In this document: positions 29,031-38,823 of the stretch, one piece after another
Layout of the letters: every line of letters begins with the position of its first letter
How positions within the stretch are numbered: the first letter of the stretch is position 1
Origin: Bacteroides sp. GM023
GTDB lineage: Bacteria > Bacteroidota > Bacteroidia > Bacteroidales > Bacteroidaceae
Assembly (NCBI RefSeq): GCF_014750685.1
Contig: NZ_JAAXGE010000003.1
Span: forward strand, 1-64,000
DNA: 64,000 nucleotides
Direction of reading: 5' to 3'
Position numbers and translations under genes: made by a program
The notes under the pieces: model-generated
What the model was told of the DNA's origin: nothing
Database searches by the model: none
What the model saw: only the letters and a program-made list of their open reading frames with translations

Positions 29031-30014
29031 TTATTTTAAGGGTGATGGATTAAGGGTCTGTATCGATTTCCGTGTCTCTTGGTAAGTCGCATTGGCATGT
29101 GCATAATCTGCTATTACATTTTGTATCAACAAACCTTTCACGGGACCTGCGTCTATCACTTGTCGGGTAAAGGCAGGCAGCTGGTCAACGGCTTTCATAT
29201 CTACCGTAACGGTTTTATCCGGATTGGTAGTGATAAGTAGGCGGTTGGCTGCTATGCCGGCATAGTCGGTAGCTTGTTGAATTTGTGAGTGAAGCCGGCT
29301 GATGTTATCTGCGGAAACAGTGTTGAGTATATAGTAAGAGAACACATCCCGATCAGCTTGGGGGATGAATAGTGGATCGGCCTCCAGATAAAAGGTTTTG
29401 CCCGTTTTTGCCTGTTGGATTAACTTGTCCAGTAAAGTACGGCGCATTTCTGAAACAGATGTATAATCGGGGTCGTCGCTGTTGATGCCCAGACTGCCTG
29501 TGTAGATGATGGAAGCCCCGTCAAGATTATGCTCATTGATAATGGTGAAGAGTTTGTCGAGTGTGGTGCCAACCTCTGTAGCCGTTTTTTTACCGGAACT
29601 GACGGCTTCATCGTAAATGGTGCTTAAGTTGAAGCTTGCCATTACTTTAGTGCCGAAATGCTGCTGTAAAGGCGGAAAGTCTTCAAGATCGGATTCTGTC
29701 AGGGCATCGGCATGTTCCAGAATAACTGCATCGAGGCTGTCTGGCAAGGAACGAAGATAGTTTTGTTCTCCGGCATTATCGGAACGTCCGTTGTCGAAGC
29801 GTGCGAAAACCAGATAGTGGGCACGCGTTTTGTAGTCGCGTATGGCTTGTGCATAGCGGGCAAATAGCTCCGGATTCTGGTCTTCGGGCAACTGGGGAGC
29901 TATGGTCAGGCTTTCCGTTTCGGTCCAGTCGTCACATGAGACGGTGAGGAGCCCGGTTCCCAAGGCAAGGGTAGCGGCTGCCAGTAGGTTGAATAGGATA
30001 TTTCTTTGTTTCAT
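29031..30014 (-). CDS. GH18-fold lipoprotein without catalytic residues (probable surface glycan-binding protein)
   Basis: A 327-aa lipoprotein (lipobox LLTVSC). The barrel shares segments with GH18 (HYLVFARFDNG, TKVMASFNLS), but the catalytic strand reads LDGASIIYTGSLG, with no Asp or Glu of the D-x-D-x-E motif. It is therefore predicted to be inactive and to bind glycan. It follows SusD by 24 bases, the usual place of surface glycan-binding proteins in PULs. Confidence 0.85.
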   Translation of the reverse strand: MKQRNILFNLLAAATLALGTGLLTVSCDDWTETESLTIAPQLPEDQNPELFARYAQAIRDYKTRAHYLVFARFDNGRSDNAGEQNYLRSLPDSLDAVILEHADALTESDLEDFPPLQQHFGTKVMASFNLSTIYDEAVSSGKKTATEVGTTLDKLFTIINEHNLDGASIIYTGSLGINSDDPDYTSVSEMRRTLLDKLIQQAKTGKTFYLEADPLFIPQADRDVFSYYILNTVSADNISRLHSQIQQATDYAGIAANRLLITTNPDKTVTVDMKAVDQLPAFTRQVIDAGPVKGLLIQNVIADYAHANATYQETRKSIQTLNPSPLK

Positions 30015-30037
30015 AACTTTTTATGCTTTTATTTTAT

Positions 30038-31639
30038 TTAATCTGTCGTTTTCTTGTCCCACCACACTTGAGTGCCTCCGGTGTCGCCGCCACTGTTGTG
30101 GCTGCTTTCTTGTATTAGCAGATTTACGGCATCAGGCATATGAGCGGCGTTCTGCTTGTATTCTTCCGAAGGGTACATGAGTCGGCGCATGCCACGTTCG
30201 GTGCTCACATTGCGTCCGTTGTTAACTTTGACAGGGAGTAATTGGGGGTACCCGGTCCGGCGATGTTCGCTCCATGCTTCAATGCCGTTAGGGTATAATG
30301 CAATCCACTTTTGTGTAATGATACGCTCGAGATTCTCTTCGAATGCTGCGTCGTTGGTAGCGGTGTTCCACTGCACGCAAATTGTGCTGACGGGTGCGGA
30401 TTCTGTGTAAGGACCCAAGTTGTCTTTATATGCCATGGGCGTTGCGGTGCTTTGCAAATATTCATTGCTTGCGCTGACGCCATGTTCCTCGCAGGAAAGT
30501 TTAATACCTGTTTCATAGAATGTTTTTGCTTCTCCGCCCATGTTCCATTTACGTAATGCTCCTTCGGCGCGAAGGAATGCTACCTCAGCAGCAGTCATCC
30601 ACACATAAGGATCGGTAGCTGTCATCAGACGATTGGAATATGACTTGATGAGCATATCGTCATTCATTACTGAATTAATGCCAATGCGAATACCAAAATA
30701 GCTTTCTGTATCCCCGCTTTTTATTTTTGTGAAATAGGCGGCACGACGTGGATCGTTATAGCCGTTCATGTATGAAACGATGTCGGCGCCTGCACGGTAG
30801 TCATTCCAGTCGTTGAAACACAAAGCGGAGCGGTTCTCGGCTACATGGAACATGGCATTGTCTGCATTCTTTTCGATTACTCCTGCTGCTACGGCATTCT
30901 CAGCGATAGTCTGAGCTTCTCCTGTCATATCGGTATAGGTAAGACGCATAGCAAGGCGAAGTTGTAGTGAATGAAGGAATAATCTCCATTGTTTTAGATT
31001 GCCATAGTAAACATCATCCAGTTTCTCATATCCGCTTTCGCCTTCGACCAGATTGTCGGCGAGGACTTGGTCTGCTTCTTCCAGTTCTTTAAACATTTGT
31101 ATGTAGACATCTTTCTGTGAGTCATATGCAGAGCTTAGTCCGTCGGTTTCTATGGCGCTTCCGTCTTTTAAAACTTTGCTGTAGGGGATAGGTCCATAAA
31201 CATCTGTGATGCGATGCATGATGGCTACTCTCAATAATTTTGCCAAAGATTGGGCTATCGGACTATCTTCCTTTTTAAGAATTTGAAAATAAAAAGGATA
31301 GGTGTCGGAGATAACATCGCAGAATGGAGCTTTCAGCCAGTCTACCTTAGGATTATAGGTGGAATATTTTTCGAGCCATGCTGTACGTGTGTCGCCAAAA
31401 TATCCGCTGTAAGAACCACCGCACATGGCTTCCATGAATTGGTAAAGATGTTCCTGCGTTGGTATAACAAGACCTTGCATTCCTCTGATGACGGATCCCA
31501 GATCATAATTATCCTGACCAAGTTGTTTTTGGGTTACTTCGTATTTATTGCGGTTGATGTCCGCATCCATGCAACTTTCCAATGTCGGAAACAGCAATAG
31601 TACGGTTAGTGTAAATAGTGTATACTTTATTTTTTTCAT
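30038..31639 (-). CDS. SusD/RagB-family outer-membrane lipoprotein
   Basis: Glycan-capturing lid of the SusCD importer; 533 aa. The lipobox is TLESC. The body is made of helical TPR-like repeats with the family's C-terminal KWIALYPNGIEAWSEHRRTGYP segment. It lies 14 bases after the susC-like gene and would close over its barrel at the cell surface. Confidence 0.93.
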   Translation of the reverse strand: MKKIKYTLFTLTVLLLFPTLESCMDADINRNKYEVTQKQLGQDNYDLGSVIRGMQGLVIPTQEHLYQFMEAMCGGSYSGYFGDTRTAWLEKYSTYNPKVDWLKAPFCDVISDTYPFYFQILKKEDSPIAQSLAKLLRVAIMHRITDVYGPIPYSKVLKDGSAIETDGLSSAYDSQKDVYIQMFKELEEADQVLADNLVEGESGYEKLDDVYYGNLKQWRLFLHSLQLRLAMRLTYTDMTGEAQTIAENAVAAGVIEKNADNAMFHVAENRSALCFNDWNDYRAGADIVSYMNGYNDPRRAAYFTKIKSGDTESYFGIRIGINSVMNDDMLIKSYSNRLMTATDPYVWMTAAEVAFLRAEGALRKWNMGGEAKTFYETGIKLSCEEHGVSASNEYLQSTATPMAYKDNLGPYTESAPVSTICVQWNTATNDAAFEENLERIITQKWIALYPNGIEAWSEHRRTGYPQLLPVKVNNGRNVSTERGMRRLMYPSEEYKQNAAHMPDAVNLLIQESSHNSGGDTGGTQVWWDKKTTD

Positions 31640-31652
31640 GTGATTCGTAGTT

Positions 31653-34600
31653 TTAGAAGTTTATCTTTACGTTGAATCCGATATTACGTGTGCTTGGCAT
31701 CATAAAGTAGTCGATTCCTTGATAATAATTGTCTGTAGTAGCTACCGATTCAGGATCGAAAGGAGCTTTACAGTAAATCATCCAAAGATTTCGTCCTACG
31801 AGGGATACGTTAATATCGCATATGTTATTTAGCCAGCGTCGAGGGATGGTGTATCCGATATGAGCTTCCTGTAGACGAAGGTTTGTAGCATTGTACGTGT
31901 AGTATTGGGGTAATCCGCCTCCGCTTCCAACAGCTTCGTACCATCTTTGTGCGGATATTTTGGAACGTCCGTTGATTATAACCCCGCCTTCATCGCGCGC
32001 TTTGGCCGAAGCTTCTGAAACTCCGTACTGGTCAAGAGCAGCTTGTGTCGCGGAGTAAACAATACCTCCCAAGCGGCAGGACAGCAGGAAGCCGGCGGAG
32101 ATACCTTTGTATGAAAATTCATTATTCCATGCTAGATGAGCTTTCGGAAAGACACTGCCTAACTTGATAGGAGCCACATTGGCGTCTTTTGATAAAGTGC
32201 CGTCAGCATTTAGTTCGATATATCCTTTGTCGTTGGTTAGAAGAGCTGCCTCAGAGTATAGGTCGCCCAATGTTCCCCCTTCTTTCAGTATAAAGCGTGA
32301 ACTGCCCAGGCCGCTCATTTCCAGTTCAGGCATATTGATGATCTGTCCGGTTTCTGGGTGGAGATAGTTTTTTACCAACTCTATGATTTTGTTCTTGTTC
32401 CATGAGAATGTGATGCTGCTATTCCAGCCAAAATCACTCCAATGATGCCCGTAAGATAACATTCCTTCCACACCCATGTTGCGTACATAGCCGGTTTGTA
32501 CATAAAGCGTCGAATAGCCGGAAGATACGGAAATCTTCGGGTCGAAAGTTTGGTTATAAGTGTTAGCGTAATAGAAAGAACCACTCAAACGGAAATCTCT
32601 GAATATGGTGGCATCCACACCTGCTTCCCACGAATCTGTGCGTTCGGGATATAGCTTTCCGATTGGATAGTGTGTCTTGGGTGTCCATGATTGTGTGTTG
32701 GCATCGTATTTATATGTAGGGACAGTTAGAAAGCGTGGATAAGGCATGCCTACGGAACTGAATGAACCGCGCACTTTCAGATAGTCTATCCAGCTTGGCA
32801 TTTTCACCATTTCACTAATAACTGCTGAAAGTCCTACAGAGGGATAGAAAAAAGATGTCTGGGTAGATCCTTTTAGTTGTGAAGCCCAGTCATTACGACC
32901 GGTCAAGGTGAGGTAGAGCATGCTTTTCCATCCTACTTCGACACTGGCGAATATAGACTGAGTCATTTCTTCCCAGCCTTCCTGGGTAGCACGTTTTTTG
33001 GTATTGTCTAAATCAAATACGTTGAATACATTCGGAATACCTTTTTCTTGTATTGGACCGTTATAACCTAACATGTCATAGCTGTTATTGCTAAGCGATG
33101 TACCTATATTGGCTACGATGGTAAAGTCGTTTAGTCGTTTGTTAATGTTTACCAGAAAGTCGGCATATGTTTGCGTATTATTACTTTTTTCTATGCCGTA
33201 AAAACCCTTATCACTGCCTTCTGTCAAGGTAGCGATAGTTGTAGCATAAAGCTTTTGCTCGTAAGTGTTGTTTGAGTTATCTATGCGGATGCGTCCGGAA
33301 AGGTTCATCCAGTCGAACACGTCGTAAGTGAGCCCTGCCGAAAGCATGTAGCGTTTTTTATTGTTTTCACGAAGGTTGCGGTAAGCTATCCAATATGGGT
33401 TTTGCATACGAAGATCACCTTCTCCCTGTGGCCAGAATTGCACATTGATTTTGCGTGCTTCATTATAACGTTCAAATGTTTTCACTACCGAAAAATCGTC
33501 GCCACGCGGGAAAAGATAGGCTGATACCAATGGGTTGGAATATTGCCCCTGATTGGTCATGTTACGGTCATTTTGGATAATGTAACTAGCTCCTACGTCA
33601 AGTTTTAGTTTATCATTCAGAAAACTAGTCGTATTGCGGAAGGTGAAGTTATATCTGTTGTACCTATTGTTTGGAACTAGTCCGTCTGAGTTTAAAGCGG
33701 CTGCTGAGAAGAAAGTCTGATTTTTCTCAGTACCGGTGGATAGGGTAATGGAGTTGTTATATATGGCTCCTGTCTCAAAGAAATCAGTTGGTTCATATCC
33801 GGGGCTGTTGCTCATTTTGGGTCCCCAACTCCAAATAGTTGACCCACTAGTTTTTCCATTACTTCCTGTGCCATAGCGGTTTTGGAATTCGGGCATAGAG
33901 AATGGTTTTAGCCAATCAATGCCACTGGATACACTAGCCTGTAGTTTCCCTATTTTTCCTTTTTTGGTCGTAATTACAATAGCACCATTAGCTGCATTGC
34001 TGCCGTAAAGTGCTGCCGCTGCTGCGCCGGTTAGTACGGACATGCTTTCGATATCATCTGGATTGAGATCGGCGATAGCTTCTGTGGCGCCACGTGAACC
34101 GAATTCTGTATCACCGCCGCCACCGAAATTGTACATTGGTATACCATCGATAACATAAAGTGCATTACTGCTCTGTTCGATAGATTTAGTACCACGCATA
34201 ACTACTTTGCTGGCGCCACCCACACCAGAAGAACTGCTGTTGATTGTTACACCTGCTACTTTCCCGTTCAGGCTGTTGACGAAATTGGCATCTTTGATTG
34301 TTGTTAGTTGATCGCTTTTTACTTGTTGTACATTATAGCTCAAAGCTTTTTGCTCGCGTTTAATACCGAGGGCGGTGACAACTACTTCATTAAGTTGTTT
34401 TGCGTCTGATGCCATTTGTATATTGTATGTGTTCTGCATACCTACTTTGACGCTCTGCGGTGTGTAACCCACGTAGCTGAAGTTTAGCAAACTTCCAACA
34501 GGGCTTTCGATAGAGAAATTGCCGTCAATATCAGTGATTACTCCGGTAGCGGTTCCTTCTATATGAACGTTTACTCCGATAAGCGGCTCGCCTGTTTCAT

Positions 34601-34991
34601 CCTTTACATGCCCTGTGATACGTTTGACAGCTGCTTCCTCCTTTTTTTTCTGTTGGGGGATAATCATTATATACTTTTCTTTATACTGGTAGGTGAATCC
34701 TGTTCCTTCCAGTATCTTTGAGAGGGCACCATCTAATGGTTCATTGGTTATGTTGAGACTGATAGCTGTTTTGTTTTTTAGCTGAGAATCGTTGTATCCG
34801 ACGGACATGCCGGATTGTTTTTCAACGAATTTAAGGGCCTCAATGACTGTGATATCTTTCTTCTGGATCGTAATCCGGATGTTGTTTTTCTGGGCGAATA
34901 CTGCTGTCTGCGTCAGCAAAAAGCCTAAAAGAAGTATAAAGCTTCCTATTTTCGCCGTTTTATCTGCTATAAATGTGTATTTTTGTAGCAT
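31653..34991 (-). CDS. SusC/RagA TonB-dependent transporter with STN signalling domain
   Basis: Outer-membrane glycan importer, 1112 aa. After a signal peptide, residues about 38-110 form an STN domain (ITIQKKDITVIEALKFVEKQ). A carboxypeptidase-regulatory-like domain follows at about 123-205 (ITGHVKDETGEPLIGVNVHI). The plug contains GAAAAALYGSNAANGAIVITTKKG, and the beta-barrel fills the rest. The STN domain is what such transporters use to signal to a FecR-like anti-sigma factor; both that factor and an ECF sigma are encoded just upstream. Confidence 0.95.
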   Translation of the reverse strand: MLQKYTFIADKTAKIGSFILLLGFLLTQTAVFAQKNNIRITIQKKDITVIEALKFVEKQSGMSVGYNDSQLKNKTAISLNITNEPLDGALSKILEGTGFTYQYKEKYIMIIPQQKKKEEAAVKRITGHVKDETGEPLIGVNVHIEGTATGVITDIDGNFSIESPVGSLLNFSYVGYTPQSVKVGMQNTYNIQMASDAKQLNEVVVTALGIKREQKALSYNVQQVKSDQLTTIKDANFVNSLNGKVAGVTINSSSSGVGGASKVVMRGTKSIEQSSNALYVIDGIPMYNFGGGGDTEFGSRGATEAIADLNPDDIESMSVLTGAAAAALYGSNAANGAIVITTKKGKIGKLQASVSSGIDWLKPFSMPEFQNRYGTGSNGKTSGSTIWSWGPKMSNSPGYEPTDFFETGAIYNNSITLSTGTEKNQTFFSAAALNSDGLVPNNRYNRYNFTFRNTTSFLNDKLKLDVGASYIIQNDRNMTNQGQYSNPLVSAYLFPRGDDFSVVKTFERYNEARKINVQFWPQGEGDLRMQNPYWIAYRNLRENNKKRYMLSAGLTYDVFDWMNLSGRIRIDNSNNTYEQKLYATTIATLTEGSDKGFYGIEKSNNTQTYADFLVNINKRLNDFTIVANIGTSLSNNSYDMLGYNGPIQEKGIPNVFNVFDLDNTKKRATQEGWEEMTQSIFASVEVGWKSMLYLTLTGRNDWASQLKGSTQTSFFYPSVGLSAVISEMVKMPSWIDYLKVRGSFSSVGMPYPRFLTVPTYKYDANTQSWTPKTHYPIGKLYPERTDSWEAGVDATIFRDFRLSGSFYYANTYNQTFDPKISVSSGYSTLYVQTGYVRNMGVEGMLSYGHHWSDFGWNSSITFSWNKNKIIELVKNYLHPETGQIINMPELEMSGLGSSRFILKEGGTLGDLYSEAALLTNDKGYIELNADGTLSKDANVAPIKLGSVFPKAHLAWNNEFSYKGISAGFLLSCRLGGIVYSATQAALDQYGVSEASAKARDEGGVIINGRSKISAQRWYEAVGSGGGLPQYYTYNATNLRLQEAHIGYTIPRRWLNNICDINVSLVGRNLWMIYCKAPFDPESVATTDNYYQGIDYFMMPSTRNIGFNVKINF

Positions 34992-35297
34992 TTACTTTCG
35001 TATTAGTTTGTTAACTTAGGGTTTTATTCTCATAGTAACGAATGAATGGGGCATCTCATCTTAAGTCTGTCGCCATTCCGAGAGTAAAAAAATGATTTCA
35101 TATCCGGGATGAAGTGTCGGCTTCGTTCCGGATACTTTTTTTTATGCTTTTCTTGATTTAATGGTTAGTATATTTCAAACTAGTTAAATGTATGTATTTA
35201 TTATTTTATATATTAATGATTATATTGTTTTTATATATTTACAAATTTGTACTTTTTGTTTTGCTGAAATATGTAAATATATAAGTATTCAATATTA
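34992..35297. other. Intergenic region between anti-sigma and susC, holds a hairpin (35101-35143)
   Basis: This AT-rich stretch should contain the ECF-sigma-dependent promoter of susC, but no known consensus can be assigned. A near-continuous stem at 35101-35116/35121-35134 (TATCCGG...CCGGATA outside, GAAG/CTTC inside) is followed by eight T on the + strand. On the minus strand a T-run follows after eight bases. It may limit read-through from the anti-sigma gene. Confidence 0.5.
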
Positions 35298-36284
35298 TTA
35301 TTTTTTATTTATAAAACAAATGTCTTTGTCTATACGATACTTGAGACCACCTACTACTCCAGTGACAATGTCCATCACTTCATTGAGCGGTGCTTTATCA
35401 CGGAAGCGGAAACTATACCGATCTTGCTTCAACTCGTGCATACTATAAACGAAGGTATAGTTATATTTGCGTTCAAGTACATTAATAATCTCCTGTACAT
35501 TCATTTCGCGGAATACGAGCTCACCTCTTTGCCAAGCTGTTATATCATCCATATCCGGTATAGATAATAAGTGGCTTTTATTGTTTCTGTTATATGCCAA
35601 TTGCTCGTTAGGTTTCAGAATCATTTGAGAGTTTAATTCGTTATATTCCACGAGCACACTTCCTGAAATCAAGGTTGCCGCTACTATCGGATTCTCGGGG
35701 TATGCGGCTACATTAAATTCAGTTCCCAATGCTGTTACCTGAAAGTCGTTCGACTTAACGATAAACGGATGTTTTTTGTCCGGCTTCACTTTGAAATTGG
35801 CTTCACCGATCAAGAATACACTACGGTCTTTACCTGTAAATTCCTGCGGATATAATAGGGTGCTTTGTGAGTTCAGTTGTACTTTGGTGCCGTCGGGCAA
35901 GGTGAGGGTTCGCATTTCTGCTGTCGGGATGTATTGCTGCAATAGATTAGGTTCTGCATCTTTTCCTATAGTAGCAAGATATACAGAAGAAGAAGCTACT
36001 ATAAAGAATACGGCTGCGACTACCTGCCAAATATGGATTGGGCGGATTCTGCGTTCTTTACGTACGGAAGGAATACCTGCGTTCTTTCTTAATTGCTCGT
36101 ATGAACGGTGTATGCTTTGGGAAGGTTCCTGCTTTAAAGCTTCTTCCCAGAGTTTTTGTAATACCTCGTCTTTCTCGGAAGCATGTTCTTTATCTACCAA
36201 CCATCTATAAAATTCTTGTTGAGTAGATTTCGGATACTCATTTTTGGTGAATAAGGTCAATATTTTCTGGAAATAATTCTTCAT
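35298..36284 (-). CDS. FecR-family anti-sigma factor
   Basis: A 328-aa single-pass membrane protein. A cytoplasmic sigma-binding region of about 85 residues is followed by a membrane helix (VVAAVFFIVASSSVYLAT). The periplasmic FecR domain (about 120-215: RTLTLPDGTKVQLNSQSTLLYP) and a C-terminal DUF4974 domain (YNYTFVYSMHELKQDRYSF) come next. It probably holds the upstream ECF sigma inactive until the SusC STN domain signals glycan uptake. Confidence 0.93.
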   Translation of the reverse strand: MKNYFQKILTLFTKNEYPKSTQQEFYRWLVDKEHASEKDEVLQKLWEEALKQEPSQSIHRSYEQLRKNAGIPSVRKERRIRPIHIWQVVAAVFFIVASSSVYLATIGKDAEPNLLQQYIPTAEMRTLTLPDGTKVQLNSQSTLLYPQEFTGKDRSVFLIGEANFKVKPDKKHPFIVKSNDFQVTALGTEFNVAAYPENPIVAATLISGSVLVEYNELNSQMILKPNEQLAYNRNNKSHLLSIPDMDDITAWQRGELVFREMNVQEIINVLERKYNYTFVYSMHELKQDRYSFRFRDKAPLNEVMDIVTGVVGGLKYRIDKDICFINKK

Positions 36285-36340
36285 TTATGCTATTTATTAT
36301 TGGAGTTACATAAATAGCACACTTGAAGCGGACTAACTAC

Positions 36341-36898
36341 TTACACGAAATAGAAAAAAAATGCAATAAAAATAGTTTTTTTTAATTCCAGCATGGTTCG
36401 GTAGATTTGATGCTCTACTGTGCGGATGGAAATGTTCAGTTTTTCGGCAATCTCCTGGTTGCTCATATTTTTAAGACGACTTAGTACGAAGATTTCTCTA
36501 CGACGCTCAGGAAGGCGGCTCAGGACGAGACGTACCAATAATTCTGCTTCTTTATAATAGATAGGTTCGAGCGTACTGTCTGTTTGAAAGAGTTCTTCGA
36601 TGAGGCTTTTTTCGATAACACTTTCCTGATATTCTTCTACTATTCTTTTATGTTTGATGAAGTTGATAGTGATGTGTTTGGTCATGGCAAAGATATAATT
36701 GGATATCTCTGCGCTATCCCGATTCGTCCATATTTGAGGTTGTGTCCATAATTTGGTAAAAACATCTTGGGTGATGTCTTCCGCATCCGCTTCGGACTTT
36801 AGCAGCATAAAGGCGAAATATTTCACAGCCGAATAGTATCCGGTAAATATCGTCTCAAATTCTTGCGCTAAAAGTATGTCGTCTCGGTTTTCGGTCAT
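36341..36898 (-). CDS. ECF-type RNA polymerase sigma factor of the PUL
   Basis: A 185-aa sigma-70 family protein with region 2 (DAEDITQDVFTKLW) and region 4 (NMSNQEIAEKLNISIRTVEHQI) only, as in ECF sigmas. It is encoded 56 bases before the FecR-like anti-sigma and ahead of susC. It presumably drives susC and the downstream PUL genes. Its own promoter looks housekeeping-type. Confidence 0.93.
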   Translation of the reverse strand: MTENRDDILLAQEFETIFTGYYSAVKYFAFMLLKSEADAEDITQDVFTKLWTQPQIWTNRDSAEISNYIFAMTKHITINFIKHKRIVEEYQESVIEKSLIEELFQTDSTLEPIYYKEAELLVRLVLSRLPERRREIFVLSRLKNMSNQEIAEKLNISIRTVEHQIYRTMLELKKTIFIAFFFYFV

Positions 36899-36928
36899 TA
36901 GATTAACAAATTACAGGAAATTAAATGA

Positions 36929-36936
36929 CAAATGTA
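36929..36936 (-). promoter_or_regulatory. Promoter -7 element for the ECF sigma gene
   Basis: The minus strand reads TACATTTG, an exact TAnnTTTG match, 30 bases before the sigma start codon. No clear -33 box is present. Confidence 0.5.
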
Positions 36937-36979
36937 AACAAATTAATTAAGATACGAAGAAAAAAGAATAGTTTATATA

Positions 36980-37076
36980 AAAAAAGAAAATAAAATAGTG
37001 ACGCTATCCGGATGGGATGGCGTCACTATAAGTGTTGGATGGTGACGGTATCTTATCCGGATAGCGTCACTATTTT
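36980..37076 (-). terminator. Complex terminator after fucP
   Basis: A 22-bp perfect inverted repeat (36992-37013 and 37055-37076, core AGTGACGCTATCCGGAT) encloses a third half-copy (ATGGCGTCACTAT, 37017-37029), which can pair with the first arm instead. On the minus strand the structure is followed by TTTATTTTCTTTTTTT. It lies 12 bases after the fucP stop codon. Confidence 0.8.
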
Positions 37077-37088
37077 CAAGTCTGTATT

Positions 37089-38405
37089 TTACCAGTTTCT
37101 TTTCACCGTGCGATATCCGTATCCGATAATCACAAGGAAGCAAATAAACGGTAGAACGAATGATACATTGACAGCCGGCATCCAGCCGATTTCTTTCATA
37201 TCAATGATACTTGCTTGTAGTGGAGGGAGAATAGAACCGCCTAAAATAGCCATGATAAGACCGGCTGCTCCGAACTTCGCGTCGTCTCCCATACCTTTCA
37301 GGGCAATGCCGTAAATAGTGGGGAACATCAGCGACATACAGGCGGAAACTGCAACTAAACAGTAGAGGCCGAAGATATTCTGTAGGAAGATGGTGCCTAA
37401 CGTGAAAATACCACCGAAGATGGCAAGTATCATCAATAACTTTCCGGCATTGAGATAACGCAGGATGAAGGTACAGATAAAGCGGCTGATACAGAAAATA
37501 ACCATTGCTATGATGTTATATTGCTGTGACAATACTTCCGCACTCTTTTCGTCCATACCGAAGTCCGGTGACATAAACAGGCGGGTTCCGTATTGGATAA
37601 TAAATGTCCAACACATAATCTGTGCACCCACATAGAAGAATTGCGCAATCACACCTTCACGATAACGCGTTTCCTTGAAAATACGTTTTAGTGTAGGGAA
37701 GAAATCAATTTTATGATTCTGATCTCCATTTTTAGGCATTTTGACGAATCGTATTAATAGCAGCATGGCGACGATGACCAGTCCGATAATAAGATAGGGG
37801 GCAATAAGGACGGCAAGGTCGCTTTCCTTGATTGCTTGAAATTCACTATCGTTGAGCAAGGCACGGTCGGCTGTATCCATCGGGTGCAGTTTTGCTTGAA
37901 TAAACTGCATCGCTACATACATTCCAAGTAACGAGCCCATCGGATTGAAAGACTGTGCGAGGTTCAGACGGCGGGTGGCTGTCTCTTCCGTTCCCATAGA
38001 GAGGATATACGGATTACAACTCGTTTCCAGGAAAGAGAGACCGCAGGTAAGGATGAAGTAAGCAATCAGGAACGGATAATATTCTCCCGTCATTTTTGCG
38101 GGGAAGAATAAGAAAGCGCCGAAAGCGTACATTCCAAGTCCTAGCAGGACACCGGCCTTGTAGGAAAATTTGCGGATGAATATCGCAGCGGGAAAAGCCA
38201 TGGCAAAATATCCGCCATAGAAAGCTACCTGTACCAATGCACCATCGGTAGCGCTCATTCGGAAAATTTTGGAGAAAGCCTTCACCATCGGATTGGTAAT
38301 ATCATTTGCAAATCCCCATAACGCAAAACAAGAGGTAATGAGAATAAAGGGGATAAGGTAACTGATGCCATCTTTTGAAATGATGGACTGCTTAGTGTGT
38401 TTCAT
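37089..38405 (-). CDS. fucP: L-fucose:H+ symporter FucP
   Basis: MFS-type sugar permease of the FHS family, 438 aa, twelve membrane helices. Family segments include FALWGFANDITNPMVKAF near the N-terminus and GLSFLETSCNPYILSMG in the middle. It is last in the fucose operon and imports fucose released by extracellular fucosidases. Confidence 0.92.
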   Translation of the reverse strand: MKHTKQSIISKDGISYLIPFILITSCFALWGFANDITNPMVKAFSKIFRMSATDGALVQVAFYGGYFAMAFPAAIFIRKFSYKAGVLLGLGMYAFGAFLFFPAKMTGEYYPFLIAYFILTCGLSFLETSCNPYILSMGTEETATRRLNLAQSFNPMGSLLGMYVAMQFIQAKLHPMDTADRALLNDSEFQAIKESDLAVLIAPYLIIGLVIVAMLLLIRFVKMPKNGDQNHKIDFFPTLKRIFKETRYREGVIAQFFYVGAQIMCWTFIIQYGTRLFMSPDFGMDEKSAEVLSQQYNIIAMVIFCISRFICTFILRYLNAGKLLMILAIFGGIFTLGTIFLQNIFGLYCLVAVSACMSLMFPTIYGIALKGMGDDAKFGAAGLIMAILGGSILPPLQASIIDMKEIGWMPAVNVSFVLPFICFLVIIGYGYRTVKRNW

Positions 38406-38424
38406 GGTCGTTTTGGGTATTTTT

Positions 38425-38817
38425 TTAGGTATTATATAAATGGAACATTCTCTCCATCGGTTTCCATTTTTCTGCAGAACTCATTCCGGGGGCGACTTGC
38501 TGGAAGATAGCCATGTATTCTTCCCATTCTTGCTGTCGGGGAAGTGTGTTCAGGCGTTCCATTGCTGTGTCCCAGTCAAAGTCGACAGGAGTTTCGACAA
38601 TCATAAACAGGCGGGTACCGAGAATGTAGATTTCCATTTCGAGGATGCCTACTTCCCGGATGCCGGCAAGAATTTCAGGCCACGCTTCCGGTTCACTGTG
38701 CCTTTTGCGATATTCGGCAATTAATTCCGGGGAATCGCGTAAATCGAGCGTTTGGCAGTAACGTTTGACGGGAACGTTGTAAGATTGAACTTGATAACCG
38801 GTTTTGGGTGTTTCCAT
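38425..38817 (-). CDS. L-rhamnose mutarotase-family protein (probable fucose mutarotase)
   Basis: A 130-aa dimeric ferredoxin-like protein of the RhaM/DUF718 family. Tyr36 and His40 in EYRKRHSEPEAWPEI have the Y-x3-H spacing of the RhaM active site, and the C-terminus has KWKPMERMF. It interconverts sugar anomers. Its place between fucK and fucP suggests it acts on L-fucose or L-fuculose here; that substrate is inference. It extends about 20 residues beyond RhaM at the N-terminus. Confidence 0.85.
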   Translation of the reverse strand: METPKTGYQVQSYNVPVKRYCQTLDLRDSPELIAEYRKRHSEPEAWPEILAGIREVGILEMEIYILGTRLFMIVETPVDFDWDTAMERLNTLPRQQEWEEYMAIFQQVAPGMSSAEKWKPMERMFHLYNT

Positions 38818-38823
38818 ATACTT

